Part shown: one piece after another, positions 1 through 11,830 of the stretch
How positions within the stretch are numbered: the first letter of the stretch is position 1
Layout: each line of letters starts with the position of its first letter
From: Limnanthes douglasii subsp. nivea
Lineage: Eukaryota; Streptophyta; Magnoliopsida; Brassicales; Limnanthaceae
Reading direction: 5' to 3'
DNA length: 64,000 nt
Assembly: GCA_036936605.1 (NCBI GenBank)
Contig: JAUPFV010000004.1
Coordinates: 122,996,852-123,060,851 of the forward strand
The notes under the pieces: generated by a model
What the model saw: the letters and a program-made list of their open reading frames with translations, nothing else
What the model was told of the DNA's origin: nothing
Databases searched by the model: none
Translations under genes and position numbers: made by a program

Positions 1-281
1 GAGAAAACACAAGTACACATGAGCTTCAAGTAAAAAGTGTTCAACCCCTTTATTAGAGTAGTCTGATCCTTTATATAGAGGAGCCAAGACTTAGTTTTAA
101 ACTGAATGTGTTGCAAAAATGGACTAATTGCTATTTAGTCCTTACAATTTATACAAAGTTACAATTAACTCCTAAAACTTACGTCATTCACAAATTAAGG
201 ACAAAACTTATATTAATTACAATTAAGTCCCTGAATTTATATTATTTACAAATTAATCCTTAAAAACTTATTTCCATATCA
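1..281 (-). mobile_element. Partial LTR of an unidentified retrotransposon, cut by the window start
   Basis: Read on the minus strand, this segment starts with TGATATGG at 281 and contains a promoter-like CTCTATATAAAGG (TATA box at about 70-77 on the plus strand). A GC-richer leader follows and runs off the window. That is the usual order of an LTR (U3, TATA box, R). The U3 part is made of four to five degenerate copies of a roughly 29-bp unit of the type TTTTAAGGATTAATTTGTAA (about 130-270). The right edge ends in CA and abuts a gypsy integrase tail that begins without its upstream part, which suggests insertion into it. The family and the second LTR cannot be seen. Confidence 0.5.
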
Positions 282-485
282 AATGTTTGCCTCAAGCCAC
301 GAATTCTACAAGTAGGTGACTCTATTATGAAGAAGGTATTTCGAGGACCAAGAGATAAGGCTGCTGATGCAGAAGGTCGCGCCCTAATTAGGAGGTCCCC
401 TACACCAACATTTCTAAGGGATACCACGAAGCATATCGCATTGCCGATGCAGAAGGTCGCGCCCTCAAACATCCTTGGAGTATAA
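282..485 (+). pseudogene. Ty3/gypsy (Tat-type) pol C-terminal tail, integrase end
   Basis: An open frame of 67 codons ends at a TAA (483-485). It contains KPRILQVGDSIMKKV, which fits the R-x-F-x-V-G-D-L-V-L-R-K-V segment that ends plant Ty3/gypsy integrases. The normal start, catalytic core and GPY/F context are missing on the left, where an LTR-like segment joins at 281. The downstream half no longer matches the family well and contains a 20-bp direct duplication in another frame. I infer the 3' end of pol of a plus-oriented Tat-lineage element whose antisense extra gene lies at 1130-3620. Confidence 0.55.
366..465. repeat. Two exact copies of a 20-mer spaced 80 bp
   Basis: gatgcagaaggtcgcgccct occurs at 366-385 and 446-465, exactly 80 bp apart. 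The copies lie in different reading frames of the pol tail, so this is a DNA-level duplication and not a protein repeat. Confidence 0.9.
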
Positions 486-689
486 GTCATTTAAAGTTGT
501 ATCACCATACTATGTAATTTGTAGATGCGCTCTTTTACCCTTGATGGCGCGGGAGGTTTTTCTTAACGAGGTATCATACTTAATCTTTACTTCAATGATT
601 TTTTCTTGCTTTCGCCAACTCATATGTTTGTCTATTATTTCTATCCATCCTTACAATTGCGAATAGGTCAATGAACACACTTATAGGCT

Positions 690-870
690 GCACAAGGGGC
701 CATACTGAGCCCTGACTATTTAAGTCGATTAATACAAACGGATTGATTAACCATGCCTACGGGTACATATGGGCCATACTGAGCCCAATACCTTGTACCG
801 GTATTAATAAGCAAACTGATAAATATTAAGCCCTTTAGGGCCACTCAAGTTACGCGATAAGCCATACTAA
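690..870. repeat. Degenerate ~74-bp tandem repeat with gggccatactgagccc core
   Basis: gggccatactgagccc is present at 697-712 and again at 771-786, a period of 74 bp. A decayed third copy follows near 835-870 (gggccactc, gccatacta). The inter-core parts are also related, for example gattaatacaaacggattga and tattaataagcaaactgata. The array lies between the gypsy pol tail and the antisense gene, a position where Tat-lineage elements are known to carry variable tandem repeats. The rest of 486-1130 shows no recognisable gene. Confidence 0.6.
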
Positions 871-1129
871 ACTCGGTCTTGTAAGGATCCATTACATCGC
901 CATATAATTCACAAACACATGCCTTTTCATCAAGTTTATCTACAATTGTTTATACACAAAGCAAGTTAAAAATGCCAACGATTTGACAACCGTAAAAATT
1001 ATATAATAAAATACATCAACCATTATTATATAAACATTCTCCTTCATACCTCACTTCCAGTAGTTAGCCACATAACTTTAAGTTTTTCAATATACAAAAT
1101 TAAGCATCAGGGAAACAAGCAAGGCCTCA

Positions 1130-3620
1130 TCCTCTATCATCCCTTTACCACTAGTAGGGACATCGATCAATCCTTGTTCCGAGCCTCCTGCGGCTACACC
1201 GACAAACACTTCAACTGTTTGTTTTGTTTGTGAGGCTGTAACACAGGCATGGCAGTACCCCCCATGGGTACTCTATATTCAACATGTACTAGTTTTTTTA
1301 ATGACCCCAACTCCATGACCGAGTTCAATCTTAGCAGCTCCACAAGTGTTTCTTTTTTATTTCTTTTCATTATCCTATAGCTACTTCCACCACTTGTCTT
1401 ACATGCTCCTTCAAGTTAGCCTCCGTTATTTTTAGCAGCTCCCTCCTCTGGCGCTCCATCTCAGCCTTCAGCTCAACAATAGTTACTTGTAACCTGCCAT
1501 TGTCCATCGTTAACTTTGCAATACGCTCAGACTAATCCTCAACCCTCTGAGCCTGAGCCATATTCTGTGTAAGTAGACCGGAGCTCTGCGACATCAACTT
1601 GTAATTCCTTTTGATAAGACCATTGTTCTATGCTATCAGCATAATTTCATTACTGGTTAGTTCCTTACATTTTCCCCGCATACATCACGAGCACTTGTAA
1701 TTTATGCTCGTTCATGTCGAAGCCCATCATTTTCCTGAGATACTTTTTCATGACGTGGCTTGGCTGACCTCTAAGAATTTTTTAACTGGGAAAGTGCGGT
1801 GGTCAAACCTTCACATACCCAAAAAATATAGCTCCGGGCTTTCACTTTTCCATCACCTGATAATCTACGCTTGATATGCGTGGGTAGGACAACACAAGTG
1901 AATTATGATGCATCTGTAAACATATTAAGGTCAGACATTATATTCTCAATTCATTGTCTAGTATTATTTCAATATTTAAATATAGGAAAACACATTTACC
2001 TCGATGGCGAGCTCCAGTTGTCGCTGTAAAATCTCGCTCATATGCATGTTATCGTAAAACGATAACTCCAGACAACGTTTCAACTGCTCTAACATGAGCA
2101 TAGACAAACGCTACATCATCATGTTTACATGAGGAATCTCCTCAACCACCCCAGCTCCTTGGGTATCCCCGAATACATAATATTTTGTTGGTTCGAGGTC
2201 TGGCCTCACAATGTTCACAAATGAGGACCCCGTACCTACCCCCATGCACAAAGTTAGCATAAGAAGACCTTACGCCCGCAGTTTTTATAAAATTCACCAT
2301 CTGACGCACTATTTCTCCTGGAATTTCTTTACTCTTCTCCGGTACACCACTGCTCTCACTGACCTACTATGACTGACCATCCTTCCTTTTTTCCTGCTCC
2401 GCATCAGGGAACGACGCCTAAGCACCCTTGTTCTCTGGCACATTTCCTTCAGTTTTTTTATCGTATCTACCAAACTTAGTTTCCGCTGCGAACAGAACAA
2501 CATTCACAACAAAACGATTCTTTTTCAAAAGAGAACATTCCTCCTCCTCGGGTTCCTCATCATTTTCACGAGAGCGGCGATCGCGCTTCTTCACTACTTC
2601 CTCCCGGATTGCGCATCACTATCTTCTTGTTGGCTACCATCCCCAACATTTTGAATAGTAAATATCTCCTTCTTATTTTCATTGTGTCCTCGTAGGGGTG
2701 ATGCATCTTCAATGTCCCTAGCCTTACGACTCTAGAGCACTGCCAACCCAACCCTGCAATATTACGATCACTATACCTTTTCTCCATCATAGCCCGTCAT
2801 TATCATGTTTTTGCTACTTCCCCACTATCACTCATCTTTACCTTCTTGTCTTCTGTAATATCTAACTCTGGTACACACCACAACCCGGATATCAGATAAT
2901 TCAGAGCCCGTAATAGGTTTACGGTACCTTATGGTAAACCTTCCTTGCACCAATCTTGGTGCTTTCCTGCACCTGTAAACATAAAAACCTTTTAATTAGC
3001 ATAGCTAAGAGGTTACATGAGCTAACAATTATATAATGTTTCCTTCTTTACATTTAGCCTTCCACCGTCTTTCCAATTGGAGGTTCATTACTACACTTTC
3101 ATGTTCCTAATTCTCTGATACGAACACAAATGTGTGTTTCCAATTCTTATCCGACGTGGGTAATTCAACTATTCTCCATAGAAAATTTCATGTAGAAGAA
3201 CGGGGACTTGGCTAATTTGTCCACATCAACTGCAGCAAGTAGGTCTACCAAACATACGGGAATGTCTAACAATCGAGAAATATATATTACACTGAGTAAC
3301 ACCCTCCACCCATTGGCAATTAGTTGCGTGGGACATATGCTTAGAAAGCTAAATAAATCGTGAATCAAAGAAGGCAACAAAAATCGTAACCCCTAGTAAA
3401 AGATAATGGTATATAGGCAGGTCTCATTTTATCTCGCCTAATAAGGTTGCTCTCGAGGCACTGACACTTTCATATTTACGGGTTAATCATGAAAATTACT
3501 CTTCCAAGAAGGTAGGACTTTCGTACTCCGATTCGATACTGTCATCGGCGTCTACCTTCTCTTTCTTTTTACCATATTTTTTGACGCCATCAGAATCATT
3601 AGAAATACTGTAATGACCCA
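1130..3620 (-). pseudogene. Decayed multi-exon gene of the plant 'gypsy-type transposase' (Transposase_28-like) family
   Basis: Reading leftwards, an acidic N-terminus (about 3590-3490) is followed by a conserved block at about 3420-3165 with DLPIYT, LLPSLIHDLFSFLSI and CPTQLIANGWRVLLSVIY. These match the N-terminal domain of plant proteins annotated as putative gypsy-type transposon proteins (Pfam Transposase_28). A charged linker (about 2720-2330), a block with GARPDLEPTKYYVFGD-type sequence (about 2240-2000) and a C-terminal coiled coil (about 1590-1380, LQVTIVELKAEMERQRRELL) follow. Probable introns have GT at about 1997 and AG at about 1922, and an AG at about 2974. In-frame stops and frame changes are frequent, so the gene is dead. 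It is antisense to the pol tail at 282-485, like the extra antisense ORFs known from Tat-lineage retrotransposons. Confidence 0.65.
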
Positions 3621-5030
3621 ATAGGACTTATTAGAGCAAGCAAATAGCTAGGATAACTCTCCTTGACCAGTCCTACCAACAAAGGGTTTTCCTAACACAC
3701 AACTAGATTCAGGAAAACATATATAAATTAGGCTAAGGGTAGCCCCAATATGACACGACTATCACTATAATCACGAAACATTTACACAAAGCTAGGTTTT
3801 GAGCATACCTTTTATCTACCAGCATAATCTGCGATGAATAACGGTGATGAAAACTTGGGCTCTCTAACGTAATACAAGTAATTTTCTTGTCTCTAAAAAT
3901 AAAATGCTACTAAGATTAATGATTTACAAGTCTAAGAAAAAATGTTTACACCAAAATCGGTTCTCTAATCCACGTGTGATAGGACACTAGTTGTCACACA
4001 TATTAATCTAAGTAGCACGTTTCCTCATATTTGAAGCGCCATAATCCATCGAAACAACCTAATGTGTCAGAACCTTCATATCGCACACACCGTCTTACAA
4101 CTGCCACATGTCAATCTACTGTTGGTAAATAGTTACTTTATTGGGAGAATTAATAAACCACATGGCCCACGTGGCAAAATGCCGATTCAATTATTTTACC
4201 ATCTACTCTTCCTCACCGACTATTATTCTATTGATTATCTTTTTTCAAATTATAATACATGGACAAAGGGGAGCCCAGATGAGGACTCCCTCACCAAATA
4301 GATACAAGCAAATTCTGAGGAGATGGAAATAATATATACACCTAAGTAATACCAAACCAATGGGTTTCTTATGAAAAAACGAGGTGACTTATAAAAACAA
4401 TACACCTAAAAAACATTCAGCAACAAAGGGTTGAGGTAAAAAACCGAGGGGTATTTACTTCATAATAAGACGATCCGCAAACCACCGAGCAAGATCATCA
4501 CCATCCACTGCACCGAGGCTAAACTAAGGGACATCGACGCCATTGCAGATTTCATGCGAGCATAAATCATACGAATAGATCAACAAAACCTGATCGAGGC
4601 TCGTTCAATCAATAGAGACACCAAGCAGAGGCCCGACCGAGTAGAGGCTACAAGGAATAACGGGGAGAGCAAGCCCATCGAGGATTGATGTGCATCTACC
4701 AACGCTTGTAAAAATTAATCATCAATAACGAATAATAATATATCATAAAAGAGGTCAACACTTATTAAAGGGATTGTTGACTATACGACCCACGTAACGT
4801 ACCACGACTAGAGTAATGATCGCGATTATAAGTTCATGACTATAAATATAGGTCCACAACTGAAATTAGTGGAATTATATAATTAAGTGGAAAGGTGAAA
4901 TTGTTTTGTAAATAATATAAATAAGACTCCGATTATGTTAAGATCCATCTATTCTTTCCCAATTAATAAAATTATTACTTGGTAGTTTATTGTTATATTT
5001 TCCTTTAATACTAATATGTAGTGCCAGAGG
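3621..5030. other. Unassigned stretch, possibly holding the 3' LTR of the left gypsy element
   Basis: No convincing coding sequence is visible. Reading frames at 4062-4332 look like chance. A GC-richer block at 4440-4700 gives short protein-like runs but nothing identifiable. A TATA-like ctataaatatagg lies at about 4842-4854, downstream of a non-AT-rich segment, as in an LTR promoter. If the left gypsy element is plus-oriented its 3' LTR should lie here, but no partner LTR is in the window to prove it. Confidence 0.3.
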
Positions 5031-5830
5031 AATCAATTATTTAATTAATATAAATAATAATATATTGATGCAATTTAATATTTGGAGATGATTATAATTT
5101 TTTTATCTGTAAAAGTAATATTATTTACAAAAATTCTTATTAGACGAAAGTGTGTTTTTTATTATTTATAAAATTATTATTGAATGAAGCTTTTAGTCCA
5201 CTACTATTATTTAGACTAAACATAGTGACGTAGTACAAAAATCAAGTGAATTATAAAACTCATACAACTTTAAAACTCATTCTTATCAATAGCCTACCGT
5301 TTAATTCTCAATTTAAAAACTTACCATTCATACTAAATCTGCAAACCATTTTTACTATTTTTAACAAAATTTAATTCATTCACAAAATCGAATATATAAT
5401 TGAAACAAACGAAAAAACCACACTTATCCATACCACAACTCTTGTGGAAACATCACTTGAAATTACATTGATATCGGTCGTGATAGAGGTATAATTACTT
5501 TTGAATATTTTTTAGATCTGTAAAAATTCAGATGACTGGGGAAGAAGAGGATGTTCATCGCAAATGTATATCAAAATATTTCATTATTATGTTATAAAAC
5601 ATATAATGCTAGGTTTTGCAGGTCCTTTCTTAGATATACTTCATAATAATAATGTATAATAGAACTACAGAACTAATATTATTGTACTTGCGAAACTTAT
5701 TATGCTAGGGTTTGTAACTCACGTGTATATTTTGTAAACACATTATTGCTTTAAGCAACCAAATATAAATATAAATAATTTATTTTGTAATATAGTTATA
5801 TAATATTTCTTGAAAATTGTGAGGATTCAG
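5030..5830. other. AT-rich DNA without recognisable genes
   Basis: The stretch is AT-rich and without usable open frames. The segment near 5560-5770 contains motifs (GCGAAAC, TTGTAAACACATTA) that recur in opposite orientation at 7540-7750. It may therefore be an outer part of the inverted-arm element that follows. Confidence 0.4.
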
Positions 5831-8800
5831 TAAAATTCTAATGGTATTGCATCATTGCGTTAACAAATAATCTAAAAAATTTGCTAGTTCATGGAAAAAT
5901 CCACATAATGCGCCATTAGTTTGACGCATTATATTATATTTACAACATTGTTAGAACTCTTGTGTTGTTTTGATATTGTGGTAAAAATATTTACGTCAAA
6001 TATTGAATTCAGATATTTGTTCTTATCGTTTCTCTGTAAGATATTTGTTCTAATATAATGTATGTGAAAAAAATTATATAAATTATATGCAAAATATATA
6101 ATAATGCCAATGTGAAACCAATAAAAAATAGTATGCCTGAATTAACTATTTCACCATAATGCTAACATATAAAACTAATTATCTCGTAAATCTAGTGAAA
6201 AATTATTTGGGTTATTGCAACCTCCAATCTGATGGTTTTATTAGAACTCATATGATGTTCTTGTATCTTGGTAGAAAAATTATAATAAATATTGAGTTCA
6301 GATTTTTGTTCTTATCATTTCTCAACCCAGGCCATGGATACAAAAACACACAACATTGCTTGAAAAATCTAATATAATACATGTGTGAAACCTTATATAA
6401 GTTATATGCCAAATGTGTAGAATTGTTGATGTGAAACCAATATAAAATAGTATATACACAACTCTATATAAATTATATGCATAACGAGTAATATTATTGA
6501 CGTGAAATCAATGAGAAATTGTACTTGTGAAACTTGACTATGTCATTTAACCATAATTTTAACAGAGAAAACTAGTTATGTCACAAATAGAGTGGCAGAT
6601 TATTTTAGGTCATTCCAACCACCGACCTGATAGTTTTATCATATGTTGTTCTCGCGTCGACTTTTTTAAAATTTTATTTAAAAATTGACGTTGGATGCTT
6701 GTTCATATCATTTCCCCGATCCATAAATGAACACAAAAAGGTCGATAATTCTTTCGAGATTGAAGTAATTATAAATGCAAAACTTAAAATTATATGTGAA
6801 ATTAGTGTTTGATTTGTGTATTATCAATTCAATTAAAAATATATGTGCATGAAGAGGTAGAAGTCATCCTTAATGATAAAACGGATGCAAAAGCTAATTA
6901 TATAAAAGTAACTTTTTTTAATGATATAATTTTTTTAGATTGTAGTATTATTCGTATCTCGTACTGTTGTTTTTCACTTTATGTCTTTTTAAAATTTGAA
7001 GTATGTAGTTTTGTGAAATGTAAACCTTTTTTTGAAATTAATTATACTTGCGAAATATTACGATCGTTTGGTTCAAATTATTACGATCATTTGTTGTAAA
7101 ATTTAAGATGGTTCAGTTTAATGCAAAATATTACACAAAGTTCAGTGCGAAATATTATAATATTTTAGTGTGAATTTTTTTCCCTGTAAAGTACAGTCAA
7201 AACCTTGTAGTTTTTGGATGGTTTATAAAATAATAAAATATTTTAACTCCGTTAAAAGATTGAATTTCACCTTCAAATGTTTCTTAAATTTTACCAGTAT
7301 CGATAAAATATTTCTCTCTGATTGCACTAGCCCGATCATAGTCGTTAATCTTTTACAGTTTTGATGCCTAATAGATTTTGAATGCATCCATGACCTCCTT
7401 AGATGTAGCTAAAATAAACATTTTGTAGAGATATATAATTAGAAGTACAACTACATATTTGAAATGTTGTTTTCCTTTTGTTGATATTGCTAACACAATT
7501 TCATCCTATAATAAATAATATAGTAACTAAATGTTAGTTTAGATATATTTGTGTGCAAGATTTGTTATTTGAGAAACACAGTAATATTCGTTTGGAAAAC
7601 ATAATAATAGTTGCTAGCAAAATATATGGGTTTTTTTTGTGTGCGAAACCCTAGTAATGCTTGCAAACATAGGATTTGTTGCTTACAAGATATAGGGTTA
7701 TATATGTGGGAAACCTAGTAATGTTTGCTTGCAAAACACATTAATGGTTGCTTCATAGTCTTACCTCAATTTCTGTATTCTTTAACTAATGAGACACTTT
7801 TCTTCCATATGTTCTATGTAAAGTAGCTGGGAATATATCCAATCAAACGTATCTTATATCTACATCTTCAACATATCAAAAAAAATAGCCACTTGGACAA
7901 TGTGAATCGTATGAAGAGTTGTAAATACTACACAAGAAGATAGCCACTTGTTAAGAGTTGTAAAGATAACAAAAGAAAATGATATTACTCTTTTATGAAG
8001 TTTTTATAGAATATACTACATGGACAATGTGAATCGTATGTGTAATTCATGTTTTATCCACCTACAAGAGATCATGAAGAAGTCTATATCAGGTTTGAAT
8101 ATTTAAAATCCGTTCCAAGTTTTCTGATTTCTAAGCTCTCACACAATACCTGGAAAGAGGTGTCCTAGGTGTTTGAGTTGTACATTAATGGTCCCATTAA
8201 AAAAACATATAATAGAAGAGCTGGAGGATACCACTGCATTGGCGAGATAGTTAATTTTATCCGTCTATTGTGGTGAAAATAAGAAAATTGAGTTTCGCAT
8301 AACCATTTCTTATTGGTTTTGCATCACGATTACTACATGTTTCGCATATAAATTATATAAGGTTTTACATTTATAAGTACTTAAATTTTACATCAAATCT
8401 ATTTGAATTTTACATATAACTTATATAAGATTCACATTTATAAGCACTTAAACTTTACATCAACTCTACTTAAGTTTTACATATAACTTGTATAAGGTTT
8501 CACATTTATAATTACTAAGATTACACAAGCAATACCTTATATTTTTGTACTCGTGAACTAGGTTGGAAAACTATAATAACAAGTATCAATAATTGATATT
8601 TAACGTAATTTTTGCTACAAGGACACAAAAATAAGAGATGAGTCATAACAAAACCAATAGGTAAGTCATGTTTCGCGAATGAATTAACGAGATTATTAGT
8701 TTTATCTGTCGATATTGTGTAAAGTAGGTAAGTAATATTTCACATATACCATTTCTCACTGGTTTTGCATCAACAGTTCTTCATGTTCGCATATAACTTA

Positions 8801-9400
8801 TGTAAAGTTTCATATTTATAATTACTAAGATTTCACAAACAATATCGTATGTTTTTGTATTCTTGACCTAGGTTGGAAAATGATAAGAGTGAGCATATGA
8901 TGTCAATATTTCATGTAAATCTTACTACCGCGATAGAAAAACAGCATATGAGTCCTAACAAAACTAATTGATCGGTGGTTGGAGTAGCCAAATAAGAATT
9001 CACTAGTTCATTGGTGAAAAAATTAGTTTTAAGTGTCAACAATGTGACGAACTAAGTATAACACTTTCTCAATTGATATGGTGAACTATGGTATGAAGTT
9101 TTCCAGGATACAAGAAATTTTATTGTTGAATTTGACACAGATCGCTGAATATGGAAAAAGACTATATGAAATTTGTTTAGATTTGGCGAATTATGAGGCC
9201 AAATACGAATATGATAATTTCGCAAGACATGTGCTACTAATTCAAATACGACTTTCAGTTTCGCACATAAAATACCTTAAGTTTAAAAAAAAAACTTACA
9301 TTGCGAAAAATCATCTAACACCAACTATAAAATTATAGTAGCAAAGTTAATTATACAATGTTTCACAATCGATAGATGTTAAGTTTTACAAATAAAAAAA
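5830..9400. mobile_element. Fold-back-like element with long inverted arms built of tandem units
   Basis: The left arm (about 5830-6810) contains three related direct units that share gatggttttat, ttgttcttatcattt, gaaaccttatataagttata and gatgtgaaaccaat. The right arm (about 8230-9400) contains related units in the opposite orientation, with tttcgcatataacttata, ggttttgcatcaa and cctaggttggaaaa. The reverse complement of 8741-8970 aligns with 6230-6430 over about 230 bp, at roughly 70 percent by eye. The centre (6810-8230) has no convincing gene. Long inverted repeats made of tandem subunits are typical of fold-back and some long-TIR MULE elements. Termini and a target duplication were not found, so the superfamily is open. 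Confidence 0.5.
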
Positions 9401-10490
9401 TATTATTCTACGTCATTGTCATCATGAAAAACACTATGAAGATTATTTTTTTGCTTACAACCTCATTCGATAACCGAAGTTAGCTCATTTAAGGATATAC
9501 AACCATTTTTCATACATGACAAATATAACCTATAGATCAAGGTATTAAAAAGATATAAATTTTATGTGCTAACGCGAGATAAAGTTATGAGATTTAAAAC
9601 CACTAACATATAAACTGATGAGTTCATGATAAATTTATAAAAGAACAAGTATCGAAACCGTTGGTTTTAATTTGTTTCTGAGAGAGAGGTTGAATAGTTT
9701 TTAAAGAGATAAATTTACTACGATATCTATGTTTAGTAATTTAATTTATATGTGCAAAATATGTTGAAAGATATTAAGAATAATTAAAAATGCATATTTA
9801 GTACCACTATAAATAATAAAAACAATACTTTTATAACCATTCTCAAAACTGTATTATTATTTGTCTAATCAAACTTAAAGATGAACTTGATAATGGTGGT
9901 GTGGTCGCTAGTAAAATCTCCCAAACTTTCGAACCCAACATAAATATATTTTATATAATAATTGAAAGATTCGAAATTTTGAGATGATGATAATTTTTTA
10001 TAAAATTTAAAATAACACTTTTAATAAAATGAGTGAGAGAATAGTTTGTTAGATGATTTGATTATTTTTTTTATCTTGGAATCATTTGGTTTTTTGCAAT
10101 TTTTAATTTATTATTTATAGATTATGAGTCTTTCTAATGTGAAAAAATATTACACGGAACAATTGTTTGTCGGTTCTTATAGAAAATTGTGAAGTTTTTG
10201 TAAGATAGTTATTTTGTTTTGGATTTTTAATTTTCTAAACGTTGATGACCTAGATTTTCCAACGAAATATGATACCAAAATCGATTGTTATTAGTTTTGG
10301 ATTCTGAAATTTCGTTACGAGAAAAACATACCTTAAATTTAGTGTTCTATTATTTTTCTTTTCAAAATCAAACTCACAATATAATTAAACTCAAACCTTA
10401 TTTTGTTAAATTACTACAATCGTAACTTTATATTTGTCTTGTTTTGACAAAACAACTCTAATAAATTAGTTCAATTTTTTTTTGGAAACA
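9400..10490. other. AT-rich DNA without recognisable genes
   Basis: No gene or clear repeat could be supported. The right part should include the 3' end or LTR of the minus-strand copia relic that follows, but no LTR pair could be recognised. Confidence 0.4.
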
Positions 10491-10499
10491 TAATAAAAG

Positions 10500-11830
10500 C
10501 TTACCCTGAAATTAATAATCATTTAAAAAAAACCACAACCAAATGATGTGTTCATAAAAGTTATTTGGAACCACAATTTTAGTTATAGATCCATTAACTC
10601 AAGGTTTGTTTCAATATATTTTATAACAATTTGACGAGTCTGAACTCTTTTTTCTAACAAATACAAACTTAATATTTATATGCTTGGATGTAACCAGGCT
10701 CGTATTATTGTTTTAATATAGAAATACATAATTATTATCATAATATAATTGAAGGGTTAATTTTATCCATTTCGCGATTTATAGTCTCGTGATAAAATTC
10801 CACAACCAAAAATGGAATAACCCTATGATCTCCGGTTTATCCAATTTTCACATGTCAACATGTGATATTTTATTCATTCTAAATATCAAGAATATTTTAA
10901 CTACTCTATTATGTATCATTGTTTATTTACGAATCTACTCATCAACCTAGCAAATAAAGTAATATCCATTTTTTATACATTGGTTGACATTAAACATGTA
11001 ACATTTTGTAATATAGGTATCATTTGGTTTGTTGTTTGTTATTATGTAAATTGTAGTGTTCCTTTAATACATATTTATTGTGATAAACCCAAAATTCGAC
11101 ATGACTATTTTTTAAAATAATTTTCGCATTACCATACAACAAATATTTAACATCAACATATATTTATAAAATAAATCACGCATACTAAACTTTTAATATA
11201 CACAATCCTCTACCGAATTTATCTCAAAATCAAATGAGATAATAATTATGATAAAATTATGTTATCATTGATAAATTTTTTATTTAAATGCATAAGATGA
11301 TTTATTTAATTTATATATCATTGATTCCAGATCATCGTATACATATGTTTTTGGTTGCACCCTATAAAGATCATTTCCTCAGTGTAACATTAAAAAATGG
11401 TCTTCCCACCCATTTGATTGAAGTCTGTATCACAATATGAAACTAATTCGGTGATTATCTAAAATAATTATCAGATGAAACCGAACATGAAATATTTTCA
11501 ATTTTTTTTTAAATTTTTTAGAGTAAAACGTTTTGCAGCTTGATTTTTAAAAATATATTTACAACCAATTGTCTTATTCTTTTCTAGTAATGTGCAAACT
11601 CTCAAACATTATCGTCTTACATCGATTTGTACTCCTATTTTATTGCATCATTCCATAATTGAGAATCGTAACATTTTATAGCTTCACAAAAACTTAATGA
11701 ATTGTTTTTCATTTACACGACTAAAACCTTTGTATTCTTAAAAATACGCTATATAATCTGAAGATGTGTTGCTCATTTTTCTTTAGTGGACCTTTGCAAA
11801 TGCATAATTTCTTCAGCTTATACTTTTTGA
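10500..11830 (-). pseudogene. Ty1/copia pol relic (RT and RNase H)
   Basis: Translated right to left, the segment gives the copia order. A linker reads SSDYIAYF (about 11790). The RT start is SFCEAIKCYDSQLWNDAI (about 11700), followed by TIGCKYIFK. Then come VQPKTYVYDDLESMIYKLNK and SSYAFK (about 11360-11260), equivalent to the Y/VQP-G-F and CKL-K-S-Y-GLKQ region. The RNase H tail is KHINIKFVFVRKR (about 10700-10660), which corresponds to the S-K-H-I-D-I-K-x-x-F/V-R end of copia pol. Many stops and frame changes are present, and the YVDD box cannot be read. No integrase or LTRs were recognised. Confidence 0.6.

Noticed and set aside
6809..7099. 96-codon plus-strand frame in the centre of the fold-back-like element
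   Set aside because: AT-rich composition, no conserved motif and no homologous frame; not accepted as a transposase.
9078..9338. 86-codon plus-strand frame
   Set aside because: It lies in the repeated right arm of the inverted structure and is not open in the related units.
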